Assembly (NCBI GenBank): GCA_934489895.1
Contig: CAKSST010000017.1
Location: 1-37,551, forward strand
Source: an uncultured Eubacteriales bacterium
Lineage (GTDB): Bacteria > Bacillota > Clostridia > Oscillospirales > Acutalibacteraceae
DNA: 37,551 bases
Direction of reading: 5' to 3'
Made by a program: the position numbers and the translations under genes
Notes under the pieces: generated by a model
The model's database searches: none
Told to the model about the DNA's origin: nothing
What the model saw: only the letters and a program-made list of their open reading frames with translations
In this document: positions 23,915 to 32,700 of the stretch, piece after piece
How positions within the stretch are numbered: position 1 is the stretch's first letter
How the letters are laid out: each line of letters opens with the position of its first letter

Positions 23915-24955
23915 GTGAGCCAAGGCTATGCCATTTTAGGCGGATTCGGATTTGTCGGCTTTGTTAAAGCATTTTGTGTTGTATTTTCTATTATTTTACT
24001 TATCAGTACAAACAAAAGCTTTAATACCACACCGACGGCGATGGCGACCACAAGGTCAAACATTACGGTAAGCAAACAGGATATCGCCGACGATGACTTT
24101 TTTGGCTTTGAGATGTTTGAATGCTATCTTGACGACGGCAATGAGGTTATTCAGGTAGGCTTTGTGCTTTTCTCGATAGATCCCAATCAGGTAACCGCCG
24201 AAAGCATAATTACCGAAGGCGCTCCCAATATCACCCTTGTTAACACCGAGGAAGAGCTTGTAAACAGGCTTCTGCAAGACAATATGGAGCAGCTGCTTGA
24301 TGAAAAAGCTGCCGCAAACATTACCCTTTCCGCAGATATTCAGCAAAGCCTTGCTGCTGACGAACAGGCGGCCGTTGAACAAGCAATAGGCGAAAACGGT
24401 CAGATAGAACTTTGCCTTGATCTTAATCTTTATAAAGAAATTCAAGATACGACCACCGAGATTACCGAAACCGCAAAAGAAATTGCTCTTTCGGTTGGCG
24501 ATGCATCCTATACATTAAACTTAGACCCTGCGCGTTTTGACGGCGATGCCAACGGTGACGGCAGCATTGATATCAAAGATATCGTACGTACCAAAAAAGC
24601 CATTGCCGGCTCTGCCAACGCAACAGATGATGCCGACATAAACGGAGACGGAAAAATCGTTGCCGCCGATCTTACTTTGCTTGCAAAGTATATTATTACC
24701 GCAAAAACAGGTATGCTTACTCATACCGTAACCTTTAAGGATTCCGACGGCGCCGTGCTTGAAGAGCTTGCTGTTCCAAACGAATTTAAAGCTGTGCCAG
24801 GAATTATCCCAACCGAAGATAAAAACGGCAACATTTTTGACAGGTGGGACCGCTCACTCTCAAATATTTCTGCCAACACGATTATTACTGCTGTTTATGG
24901 CAATAATGTTTCCGATTCTGTGCCTGAAGATTGGCCATATGACGGCGAAAATTAA
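23915..24955 (+). CDS. Dockerin-containing protein, possibly 5'-truncated
   Basis: 346 residues. A hydrophobic stretch at about 10-31 resembles a signal peptide or anchor, followed by an unrecognised acidic region (about 45-200), a type I-like dockerin (about 208-265, two Ca-binding loops DANGDGSIDIKD and DINGDGKIVAAD) and a C-terminal InlB B-repeat-like module starting HTVTFKDSDG and ending NTIITAVY. The dockerin and terminal module are paralogous to those of the next gene. The only in-frame start is a GTG just 12 bp after a strong terminator, without a visible ribosome binding site or promoter; the first in-frame ATG is at residue 43. It may be a truncated copy or depend on readthrough. Confidence 0.55.
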   Translation: MSQGYAILGGFGFVGFVKAFCVVFSIILLISTNKSFNTTPTAMATTRSNITVSKQDIADDDFFGFEMFECYLDDGNEVIQVGFVLFSIDPNQVTAESIITEGAPNITLVNTEEELVNRLLQDNMEQLLDEKAAANITLSADIQQSLAADEQAAVEQAIGENGQIELCLDLNLYKEIQDTTTEITETAKEIALSVGDASYTLNLDPARFDGDANGDGSIDIKDIVRTKKAIAGSANATDDADINGDGKIVAADLTLLAKYIITAKTGMLTHTVTFKDSDGAVLEELAVPNEFKAVPGIIPTEDKNGNIFDRWDRSLSNISANTIITAVYGNNVSDSVPEDWPYDGEN

Positions 24956-24978
24956 GCATTAAAATACAATCAGTAATA

Positions 24979-25010
24979 AAACCTGCCGAAATTAAATTCG
25001 GCAGGTTTTT
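24979..25010 (+). terminator. Terminator after first dockerin gene
   Basis: AAACCTGCCGAA and TTCGGCAGGTTTTT form a 12-bp stem with a short A/T loop and a T-run. Confidence 0.88.
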
Positions 25011-25049
25011 ATCGTTTTTGCACAATTTTCATAAATTTAATTTTAGGTA

Positions 25050-25078
25050 TTGTTTTATTTTTATTAATATGTTATAAT
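25050..25078 (+). promoter_or_regulatory. Promoter of second dockerin gene
   Basis: TTGTTT (25050-25055), 17 bp, TATAAT (25073-25078), 30 bp before the start codon. Confidence 0.65.
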
Positions 25079-25107
25079 ATTTAAACAATGACTAAGGAGG
25101 TTTTTGT

Positions 25108-25908
25108 ATGAAAATAAAAAAATTATTTGCCATTCTTCTTTCTCTTGTTTTCATTTGTTCGTCTTTTATAGTTGTTAGTGCTGATTCAACCGCATCCGGA
25201 GTCGCTCCCTCTGTTGAGGTTACTACTACCAATAGCGGCTTATTATTTGCAGCAGTTGTTCCTGCAGATTTAATTTCTGCAAACCCCGAGCTTGCTGTCA
25301 CCTTTACACAAAACGATACTCCCACCGTTGTTACAGATTCTGTTGCTGAAGGTAACAATTATGTGTTCAGCTACACTTGTGTTAACTTAAGCGCAGATGT
25401 TTACATTACCATTGGTGATTCTGCTGCCATCGTTTGCAATCCTGCAAGGCTTGATGGCATATTGGGCACAAAGCATGTTATTTACACTGCTTTAACCTTA
25501 GGTAATGCAAACGGCGACACCGCAACTGACATCAAAGACATTGTCCGAATAAAGAGGATTGTTGCAAACGCTGAAGCAGCAACATCCGCTGCTGACCTTA
25601 ACGGCGACGGTTCTGTTACGGTAAGCGACCTTGTTCTGCTTGCAAAATACATTATTACCGCCAAAAAAGGTATGCTTGCCCACAACGTAACCTTTAAAGA
25701 TGCTGACGGCACCGTGCTTGAAACCATAACAGTTCCCAGCGGCTTTAAGGCTGTTCCCACAGTAATTCCCACAAAGAATGCTGACGGTTATGACTTTGAA
25801 AATTGGGACACTTCACTTGCAAGCATTTCTGCTGATACAGTTATTACCGCTGTTTACGGCACAAGCATTTCCGGTAGCATTCCCGGCGACTGGGAATATG
25901 ACAATTAA
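25108..25908 (+). CDS. Secreted dockerin-containing protein
   Basis: 266 residues with a clear signal peptide (MKIKKLFAILLSLVFICSSF, probable cleavage after VSA near residue 25). Then a Ser/Thr/Val-rich unrecognised domain (about 30-125) resembling a cohesin-like or beta-sandwich fold in composition only, a dockerin (about 130-188; loops NANGDTATDIKD and DLNGDGSVTVSD) and an InlB B-repeat-like C-terminal module. AGGAGG lies 7-8 nt before ATG. Dockerins bind cohesin modules on scaffold or wall proteins; no cohesin or catalytic module is seen in the window, so its partner is unknown. The first loop lacks the usual DG pair (GDTATD), so that site may bind calcium less well. Confidence 0.82.
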   Translation: MKIKKLFAILLSLVFICSSFIVVSADSTASGVAPSVEVTTTNSGLLFAAVVPADLISANPELAVTFTQNDTPTVVTDSVAEGNNYVFSYTCVNLSADVYITIGDSAAIVCNPARLDGILGTKHVIYTALTLGNANGDTATDIKDIVRIKRIVANAEAATSAADLNGDGSVTVSDLVLLAKYIITAKKGMLAHNVTFKDADGTVLETITVPSGFKAVPTVIPTKNADGYDFENWDTSLASISADTVITAVYGTSISGSIPGDWEYDN

Positions 25909-26234
25909 GTATCAAAAAGGTTTTTCTGATATTGCGGCAGGAATAGGCGCCTAGGCTTAAAGTTTTATTGTAAAATTCAGCATTCCTTTAGGCTTTTGCC
26001 GGCGAAAGCTTGCTGATATAGAACAGCCTGCCGGTATATAATTTGATGATTAATAAAAAAGGAGCCAATGAATTGGCTCCTTTTTTATTTTACAGCAATT
26101 AGCTTTAATCAATTTTGTCTGATTTTCATTCTTAGGGTGACAAGACTGACAATGACTAGCTATATTATCGGCAGATAACACAAATGCTATCACAAAATAA
26201 TTTATAAAACATAGCCTATATAAGAGGTGATAGT
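25909..26234. other. Intergenic region with structured sequence and terminator
   Basis: Holds no gene. A GCGGCAGG near 25935 can pair with CCTGCCGG near 26025, enclosing further short inverted repeats (GCGCCTAGG, CTTTAGGC); purpose unknown. A perfect terminator AAAAAAGGAGCCAAT-GA-ATTGGCTCCTTTTTT spans 26055-26086. A weak promoter for the next gene may be GTGACA (26137-26142), 18 bp, TATATT (26161-26166). Confidence 0.55.
26055..26086 (+). terminator. Terminator after second dockerin gene
   Basis: A 15-bp perfect stem with a 2-base loop, A-run before and T-run after; it could work in both directions. Confidence 0.88.
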
Positions 26235-26678
26235 ATGCAGAATATTTTTAACAGTTCCAAAGCAATGGCTTTGATATATGGCGGACCGGAAGCGCCTTCC
26301 GTTTTCGGTAAGGTTAAATTTTACCAAAAAGACAGTTGTGTTTTGATAGTTGCCGATATTGACGGCTTGCCCAAAACCGATACAGGTTTTTTTGGCTTTC
26401 ATATCCACGAGGGTACCTCCTGCACGGGTGACAACTTTGCAGACAGCAAAGCTCATTACAATCCAAAAAACACTCCCCACCCCGCCCATTCAGGCGATCT
26501 GCCGCCCTTAATGCTTTGCGGGGATAAAGCCCATCTTGAAGTCTTGACCAACCGTTTTAAAGTATCCGATATTATCGGCCGTACGGTTATTATTCACAGT
26601 AATCCTGATGATTTTATAACACAGCCATCAGGTAACGCGGGAACCAAAATTGCCTGCGGCGTAATAGAAAAGCTATAG
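26235..26678 (+). CDS. Cu/Zn superoxide dismutase family protein, no signal peptide
   Basis: 147 residues covering the complete SOD barrel. By alignment with SOD1, copper ligands are His56, His58, His74 and His121, zinc ligands His74, His82, His85 and Asp88, and the disulfide Cys63-Cys141; all are present. The active-site arginine that guides superoxide (GNAGSR in SOD1) is Lys138 here (GNAGTK). Bacterial SodC is normally periplasmic or lipid-anchored, yet this protein begins MQNIFNSSKAMALIYGG without signal peptide, so it appears cytoplasmic. Ribosome binding site AGAGGTGA upstream. Function as a true dismutase is probable, not proven. Confidence 0.85.
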   Translation: MQNIFNSSKAMALIYGGPEAPSVFGKVKFYQKDSCVLIVADIDGLPKTDTGFFGFHIHEGTSCTGDNFADSKAHYNPKNTPHPAHSGDLPPLMLCGDKAHLEVLTNRFKVSDIIGRTVIIHSNPDDFITQPSGNAGTKIACGVIEKL

Positions 26679-26733
26679 ACAAATAAGCTTATCTGTTTTT
26701 TACGGTTCTTACTTTTTTGGAGGTTTAAATAGG

Positions 26734-26764
26734 CGGGAGGCCGGCATAAAATGCCGGCCTCCCG
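26734..26764. terminator. Perfect 14-bp hairpin between convergent genes
   Basis: CGGGAGGCCGGCAT, a 3-base loop, and its exact complement. It is GC-rich and lies between the ends of the convergent SOD and adhesin genes. Neither side has a proper T-run, so it is an atypical terminator or an mRNA-end stabiliser. Confidence 0.55.
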
Positions 26765-26791
26765 TAGTCATTTAGGATTAAAGAGTCTTAT

Positions 26792-29700
26792 TTATTCTTT
26801 TTCTTCTTTTCTTTTTTTGCAAAAAATATCCGTACCGATGATACCACCGCCGCTTACAAATAATAGTGCAAACCAAAGCTGGAGATTTGAGCTGTCGCCG
26901 GTCTTTGGGCTGCAGGAATATTCTATAGCAGGAGTATAGTCATAAACATTCTCAAACTGAGCAACAACTTCGGTTACATTTTCGCCGTTCTTGGTAATAG
27001 TTGCAGCCAACTCATTGTTTGCATTCAGCGAAACCGTAACCATAATGGTATATTCGGCGGTGCTATACTGAACGTTTTCCCTGCCGCCGTTTACTTCGGT
27101 CAGCTTGTAGGTGTAGGTCTTGCCGATATCATCCTCAGTAAAGGTCAGGGCGAACTCTGCCTTGCCATCTGCATTAGATTTTACACGACGAAGCTCGGCG
27201 CCTTCTGTAAGAGACTCCAGCAGGAACTCAAAGTTCTCCGGACCGATCTTATCGCTGCCCTTGTTGAAAACCGTCTTAAGAATATCAAGGTTCACAATAA
27301 GATCTGCAGGCTTAGGAGTAAAGATGTTACGGAACTCAGCCTCAGAGACTGCGTCAGTGCTTTTAAGCTTCACAACTGTCGGCTCGGAGGCAGTCAGCTT
27401 GCCGTTTCCATTATCGGTAACTGTTACGGTGATACCATAGGCACTGTCATCAAAGGTAATCCTTTGAGCATCTACCGTACTATCCTCGTGGATCACATAG
27501 CAGTAGGTGCCCGGCTCGCTGAAGGTCAATGCATCAAAGGTAAACCGCCCTTCTGCGTTGTTCACAGCCTGCAGTGCACCAGCTTCCTCAACAACTGCAA
27601 ATTCACTGTTTGCCGGATAAAGCAGGAATCGGAACTCTCCCTCTTCCATAGTTCTGCCATCGAGGCGCTTTTTACCGCCAAGCGATACGGTCGCATCGTC
27701 TGGGTTATAGCTGTTGACAAAAGTGATATCCTTTGCCGACTCGGAGTTTTCTCCGGTTACCTTGAAAATTGTCGCCGCACCTGGTACAGTCAGGCTGCCC
27801 TTGCCATTATCCACTACCGTAACACTGATATGATACTGCGTCCTGTCATATGTCACTCCACCGATGGGCTCCTGGCTGTTTTCCTTAATAATAAAGCGGT
27901 GTACACCGGCCTTATCCAGAGGAATATTTTCAAACAGGAAGTCGCCGTTGGCATCGTTCTTCACAGAAGCAACGGCCTCACCGTCAATAGCAAACTGCTC
28001 GGTTGCCTTGTAAAGGTCAAAGGTAAAGTCGTTTGCCTTCAACTCGCGGATTCCGTCAAGGGTCTTGCTGCCCTTGAAGTCAATATCCGCAGCGACTGCC
28101 TTGTAGGTATTGACAAAATCCAAAGCATCCTTTTCAACAGGATTTCCTTCACGGTCGGTAATATCTACCTCGGTCATAATGCCGCCTACGTTGTTATCCT
28201 TCACCTTAATGAGAATGTTGTAGCGTGCATTGGAATAGGTTATGCCGTCAGCGGTCTTGCCTGCGTTCTCCTCTATCAGAACATAGCGGAAGATTTTTCC
28301 TTCATCATCGGCACTGAACGGAATGTTGAAACTGAGTTTAAAGCCGTTTTCGGCATTTGCGGTTGCGGTGTACTCTGCAGAAGAGCTTAGATTTTTAAAC
28401 TCATTATCCAAAGCTTTATACAGTTCAAAGCGGTATATGTCGTCCTCGGTAAGCTCCCGTCCCTCCATTGTTTTCTCACCGGAGAGATTAAGAGTGATGT
28501 TTCCGGTCACATCATATTCGTTGACAAACTGAATGGTATCCTGAGGAATGTTTGCATCGTCATAGATGTGAACCGTTGCGTTAAGCTGTCCCTTCAGGTC
28601 ATCGTCTATATCAACGTATATACGGAATACCGTATCATCGTAGGTCACGCCGTCGATTGTCTGGCCGTGCTTATCTTCAGTGACAATATAGTAGTAATCG
28701 CCGGCCTTATCAAATTCAACCGCCGTAAACTCGATAATTCCGTCCGCTCCGTTCTCGACGGTCTGATAAGGCTCGGACTCTTCATCAAAGGTCCAGTCAG
28801 CATTCGAGGTGTAAAGCTTAAAGGTATATTCACCGCCCGACAGTCCGTTGTCTACCTTGCCGACAAGTTCCTTGTCGCCTACGATCCGCGCAGATATACT
28901 ATTAGTCTTGTAAACATTCTCAAATAAAATATCGGTTCCGGTTCCTCCCACTTCTCGAATCTCCGGCTCAGAGGCTGCCAGCGAACCCTTCAAATCATCG
29001 GTAACCGTTACCGTAATCTCGTAAACCGCGGTGTCGTAGGTAATACCATAGGTCTCGCTGTCGGAGGGCTTCTGTTCGGTTACCCGATAAACATAGGTTC
29101 CTGCCTTATCATATGTGATTTCGGGGAAATGGAAGCTGCCATCTGCAAAGTTCTTTGTGGTAAAGCTTGCAGGATTGCTGATCGCTTCGCCGTTAAACGA
29201 TACTTCGGTTAGAACAAAGGTAAACTCATCATTGAGAAGGGTTCTGCCGGTCAGCTCCTTCTCGCCGTAAATGGTGCAGCTTGCGGGAGTAGCCTGATAG
29301 GTGTTGCAAAAGAGGAAAGTATTTGAGGCCGCATTTACAATCTGATAGCTTGCGGAGAGTTCTCCGCCGATATCAGTGACCGTTACAACTATACGGCAGA
29401 CAGTCTTATCAATGGTGATACCGTTTTTGTCGTCGCCCTTCTCGGTAATATTGAAAAAGTAGATTCCCACAGCATTGAAATGCAGGTTCTCAGAAAAGAT
29501 GACATCCGCAATTTTGTCGCCGTCGGTATCACTTCCCAAATAACCGGTAATGGTCTTATGAGCATTTCTTCCCTCGGGCAGGTTTGTTTCTGCAATTTGG
29601 AAGGTAAAGTTATCATCTGCCTTGAAAGCTCTGCCTATTATCTGCTTAGAGACAAAGCGGATAGGAAGCTCGGCATCGACAGGATCATAGTAGTTGGTGA

Positions 29701-32700
29701 AGAGCAGATATCCGTTTTCATTCCAACCATCAGCATCAAACTTCTCTGCTGCAGTCAGTTTTGTGTAAGAAACATCTGTTGCAACATAAGCCGTTCCCTG
29801 CAGTTCTATAACGATATCCGCCTTCATCACGGTGGGGCTGTAGGTCATTCCTGCTTTTCTGCCATCAATCTCCTTGATGTAGAAGGTATAGGTTCCCTCC
29901 TCGTCAAAGACGATGTCAATCCTGCCTTTTCCTGCTGTATCAGTGGCGAAGCGTTCCACTTTGCTGACTCCGGGAACGTTTGTATCTGCCAATTTGGTAC
30001 AGGATTTATTGGTATACAGACCGAACTGATAGCCCGCCTTTGAGCCGGGATCCGTTTTGGAGTTATCCTTCAGGTCTTTGGCAATTTCAACTGTGACCAA
30101 TGCCGGAATGCTTTCCGACTGAGTATTCACAAAATCAGCAACTACCTCCCGGCTGTTTCCAACCTCTGCAATTTCTTTGCCGGTGCGGTCATTGACCACC
30201 TTGATAATCTCCAACCTGCCGTCCATGTCATCATCGCCTACATACACCGAAAAGGTATGCAGGGTCGGGTCATATACCATACCGTCAATGCGTCCGCTCT
30301 CTTCGATTGCCGGTTTATACTCATAAACACGATAAGAATACACGCCGGGAGTGCTGTACTCTTCTTCAGAAAGGTTAAACCGATAGCTTCTGTCTTTATT
30401 GTTCAAAGTGACGTCCGCCATAGGTTCCCAACCGTTTGCACCGCAGCGTTCAAGAATCACTTTGAATTCGTAGCTGCCCCAATCGTCCAGCGGTTCACCT
30501 TTTTCATTGTTTACGGTCTTGGTGCCGCTAACCTTTAGATTGACTGGAGATACTGCTTCAGCAAGATAGTCATTTACCACGATTACGGACACTGTAGAAT
30601 CTTTGACAACCGTTACGATGCCATCGCCCTTCTCGCCGTTATCCCAATAGGCAGGAGTAAAGCCGGAATACTCAGCCTCGTCAACGGTTGCCGTTGTTCC
30701 TGCAGGAAGTCCAAACAGCTCAAACTGCTCACCATGCTTCAGTGTCACCGTAAACTGACCGTTTTTATCGGTGGCGATCTCGCAAGGACACTGACCGTTG
30801 GTATGCTCTGCACTGAACGTGGCATTAGCAGTGCCGATACCACTCAGGGTAACGGTCATATCAAAGGTCTTGTCGGCAGGAATCTGATAATCCAAGCCGA
30901 AATCGTGTTCCACCTGCTTTGCAATGGTCAGATTGCCGGTACCCCTATCGGCATTGACAAATTCAACCGGCTTGATTGTATTCGCTTCTGCCGTTACAGT
31001 TCCATTCGACAGTCCGGAGGCGGATTCCACGATGTACTCCGCGCCTGCTTCTTCGGTGACCTCAAACACGGTTCCCGCAGCCATACCGCCGATATAAAGT
31101 GTATCGTTCGGATTAAGCTGAACGGTAGCCTTGCCGTTTGTAAACCGCACCGGTGTGTTGTCCTCGCTGCCGTTTGCCTTTATAAGCCAGGCGGGATACT
31201 CTTTGTTATCCCTACTGTTGGAGATGTTGGTCAGGATAAAGGTAAATGCCTTATTAGGTGCGGTTGCACCTTCTGCCATCTTCTTGGACAACTTAATGCC
31301 CGTTTCTAAGGGCAATGTAAGTCTGCCGTTATTACCAAGGACGGCACCCACATAATAATCATATCCCTCTTCGTTTATGGAGTGATTATGGGTATCAACA
31401 AAAGGGATGTTGGCCTCAGTAAGTGTTTCTGTCGGGTTGGAAGTCTTACGGGCGGTATATTCTTCAAGGTTTACAAGCACAGTGCTCTTCGGGATGTACC
31501 AGAAACCATCTCCTTTTGGCACCGCAGTTGCCAAAGCCTCGGCTGAAATGCTGCGATATATCGTTTCGGTTCTTAGTCTTCCGTTGCTCTTATATACGGT
31601 ATGGGCTCGGTACATCGTGCCGGAGGGCTGAGCCGAACCGGTGTAAAGTGTTCCGTCCGTATCGGAGTACACAAGGGTGTCGTCCAGATAGTAGTATCGG
31701 TTATTCTGTCTGGAAGGATTGAAATAACTGTAAGTGTTGACCGTTCCCAAGCCGGTGGTATTTTCGTAATCCCACCGGTTTGTATAGAAATTAACAAAGC
31801 CGTCTGCGTTCACATTGTTAGTGTCCGCAAGGTATTCTGCAGACACCTTTTCCTTTACATTGAAGGAGTTGATACCGTCCCGCAGTGCCACCTCATACAC
31901 AAGGCGGATGGGATGCTCTGCACCTCTTGCGGTAAGCTTGGAAAGATTACCGTCTTTATCCAGCGTTACGTTGTATGTGACCACCGGGATCAGTGCTGCA
32001 GGAACAGCGAAAGTGACAAGCTGCTCGCCGTTTGCGATGTCCTCACGAACATGCACGGCGGCATACATCATATCCGATTTGCTGACACCGAGGCTTTCAT
32101 CTACAGCGCCCAGATAACCGTAGGTCTTGACCACAAACGCGGGATCAGTCGCTTGGTTGCCGGTAGCTTCGGGAAGAACGGTTACTCCCTCGTGATAAAA
32201 ACCAAGGAACTCCCCTTGTGCATTGGCATACCAGCCAATATAGTTGGAGTAATTGTTTTCATTGGTATAGCTGAGCTGACCGCAGTCATACGCAAGGCCA
32301 ATCAAAGTTCTTGCGGTATCATCGCTGTCCAGACCCAGTCTTGCCCGAACTGCCGCAATCATTTCAATGCCCAGTTCGGTAGGGTTATCATATGTGCCAA
32401 GGTTACCGCTGCCGGAAACAAAGTTGCTTGCAAGGTCAGCGCCGGAGAACAATTGATTGTTAATGAGTATACCCTTGATATCGGTCACTTCCATATACTG
32501 ACCGATTTTATCCTCAAAAGAAATATAACCGGAAAAGTCCTGGTTTTCAGAAATGAGAGTCGGAAAATAGGCGGATTGAAGCTGGATAGCGATTACAATA
32601 TCCCTAAAAGCAGCCTTCAGCTTATCTGCCATCGTAACGACTGTTCCGTCGGGAAGAGTTTCGCTTGCCGCAGAGAAATACTTATCCACATAGTTCTTTT

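Noticed and set aside
23915..25908. Cellulosome locus
   Set aside because: Two dockerins are present but no cohesin scaffold or dockerin-bearing enzyme; the neighbouring GH2 remnant lacks a dockerin.
27464..28390. Plus-strand open frame of 308 codons inside the adhesin gene
   Set aside because: It is antisense to a clear protein-coding repeat region, has no domain, promoter or ribosome binding site, and results from codon bias on the other strand. The same holds for 31601-32743.
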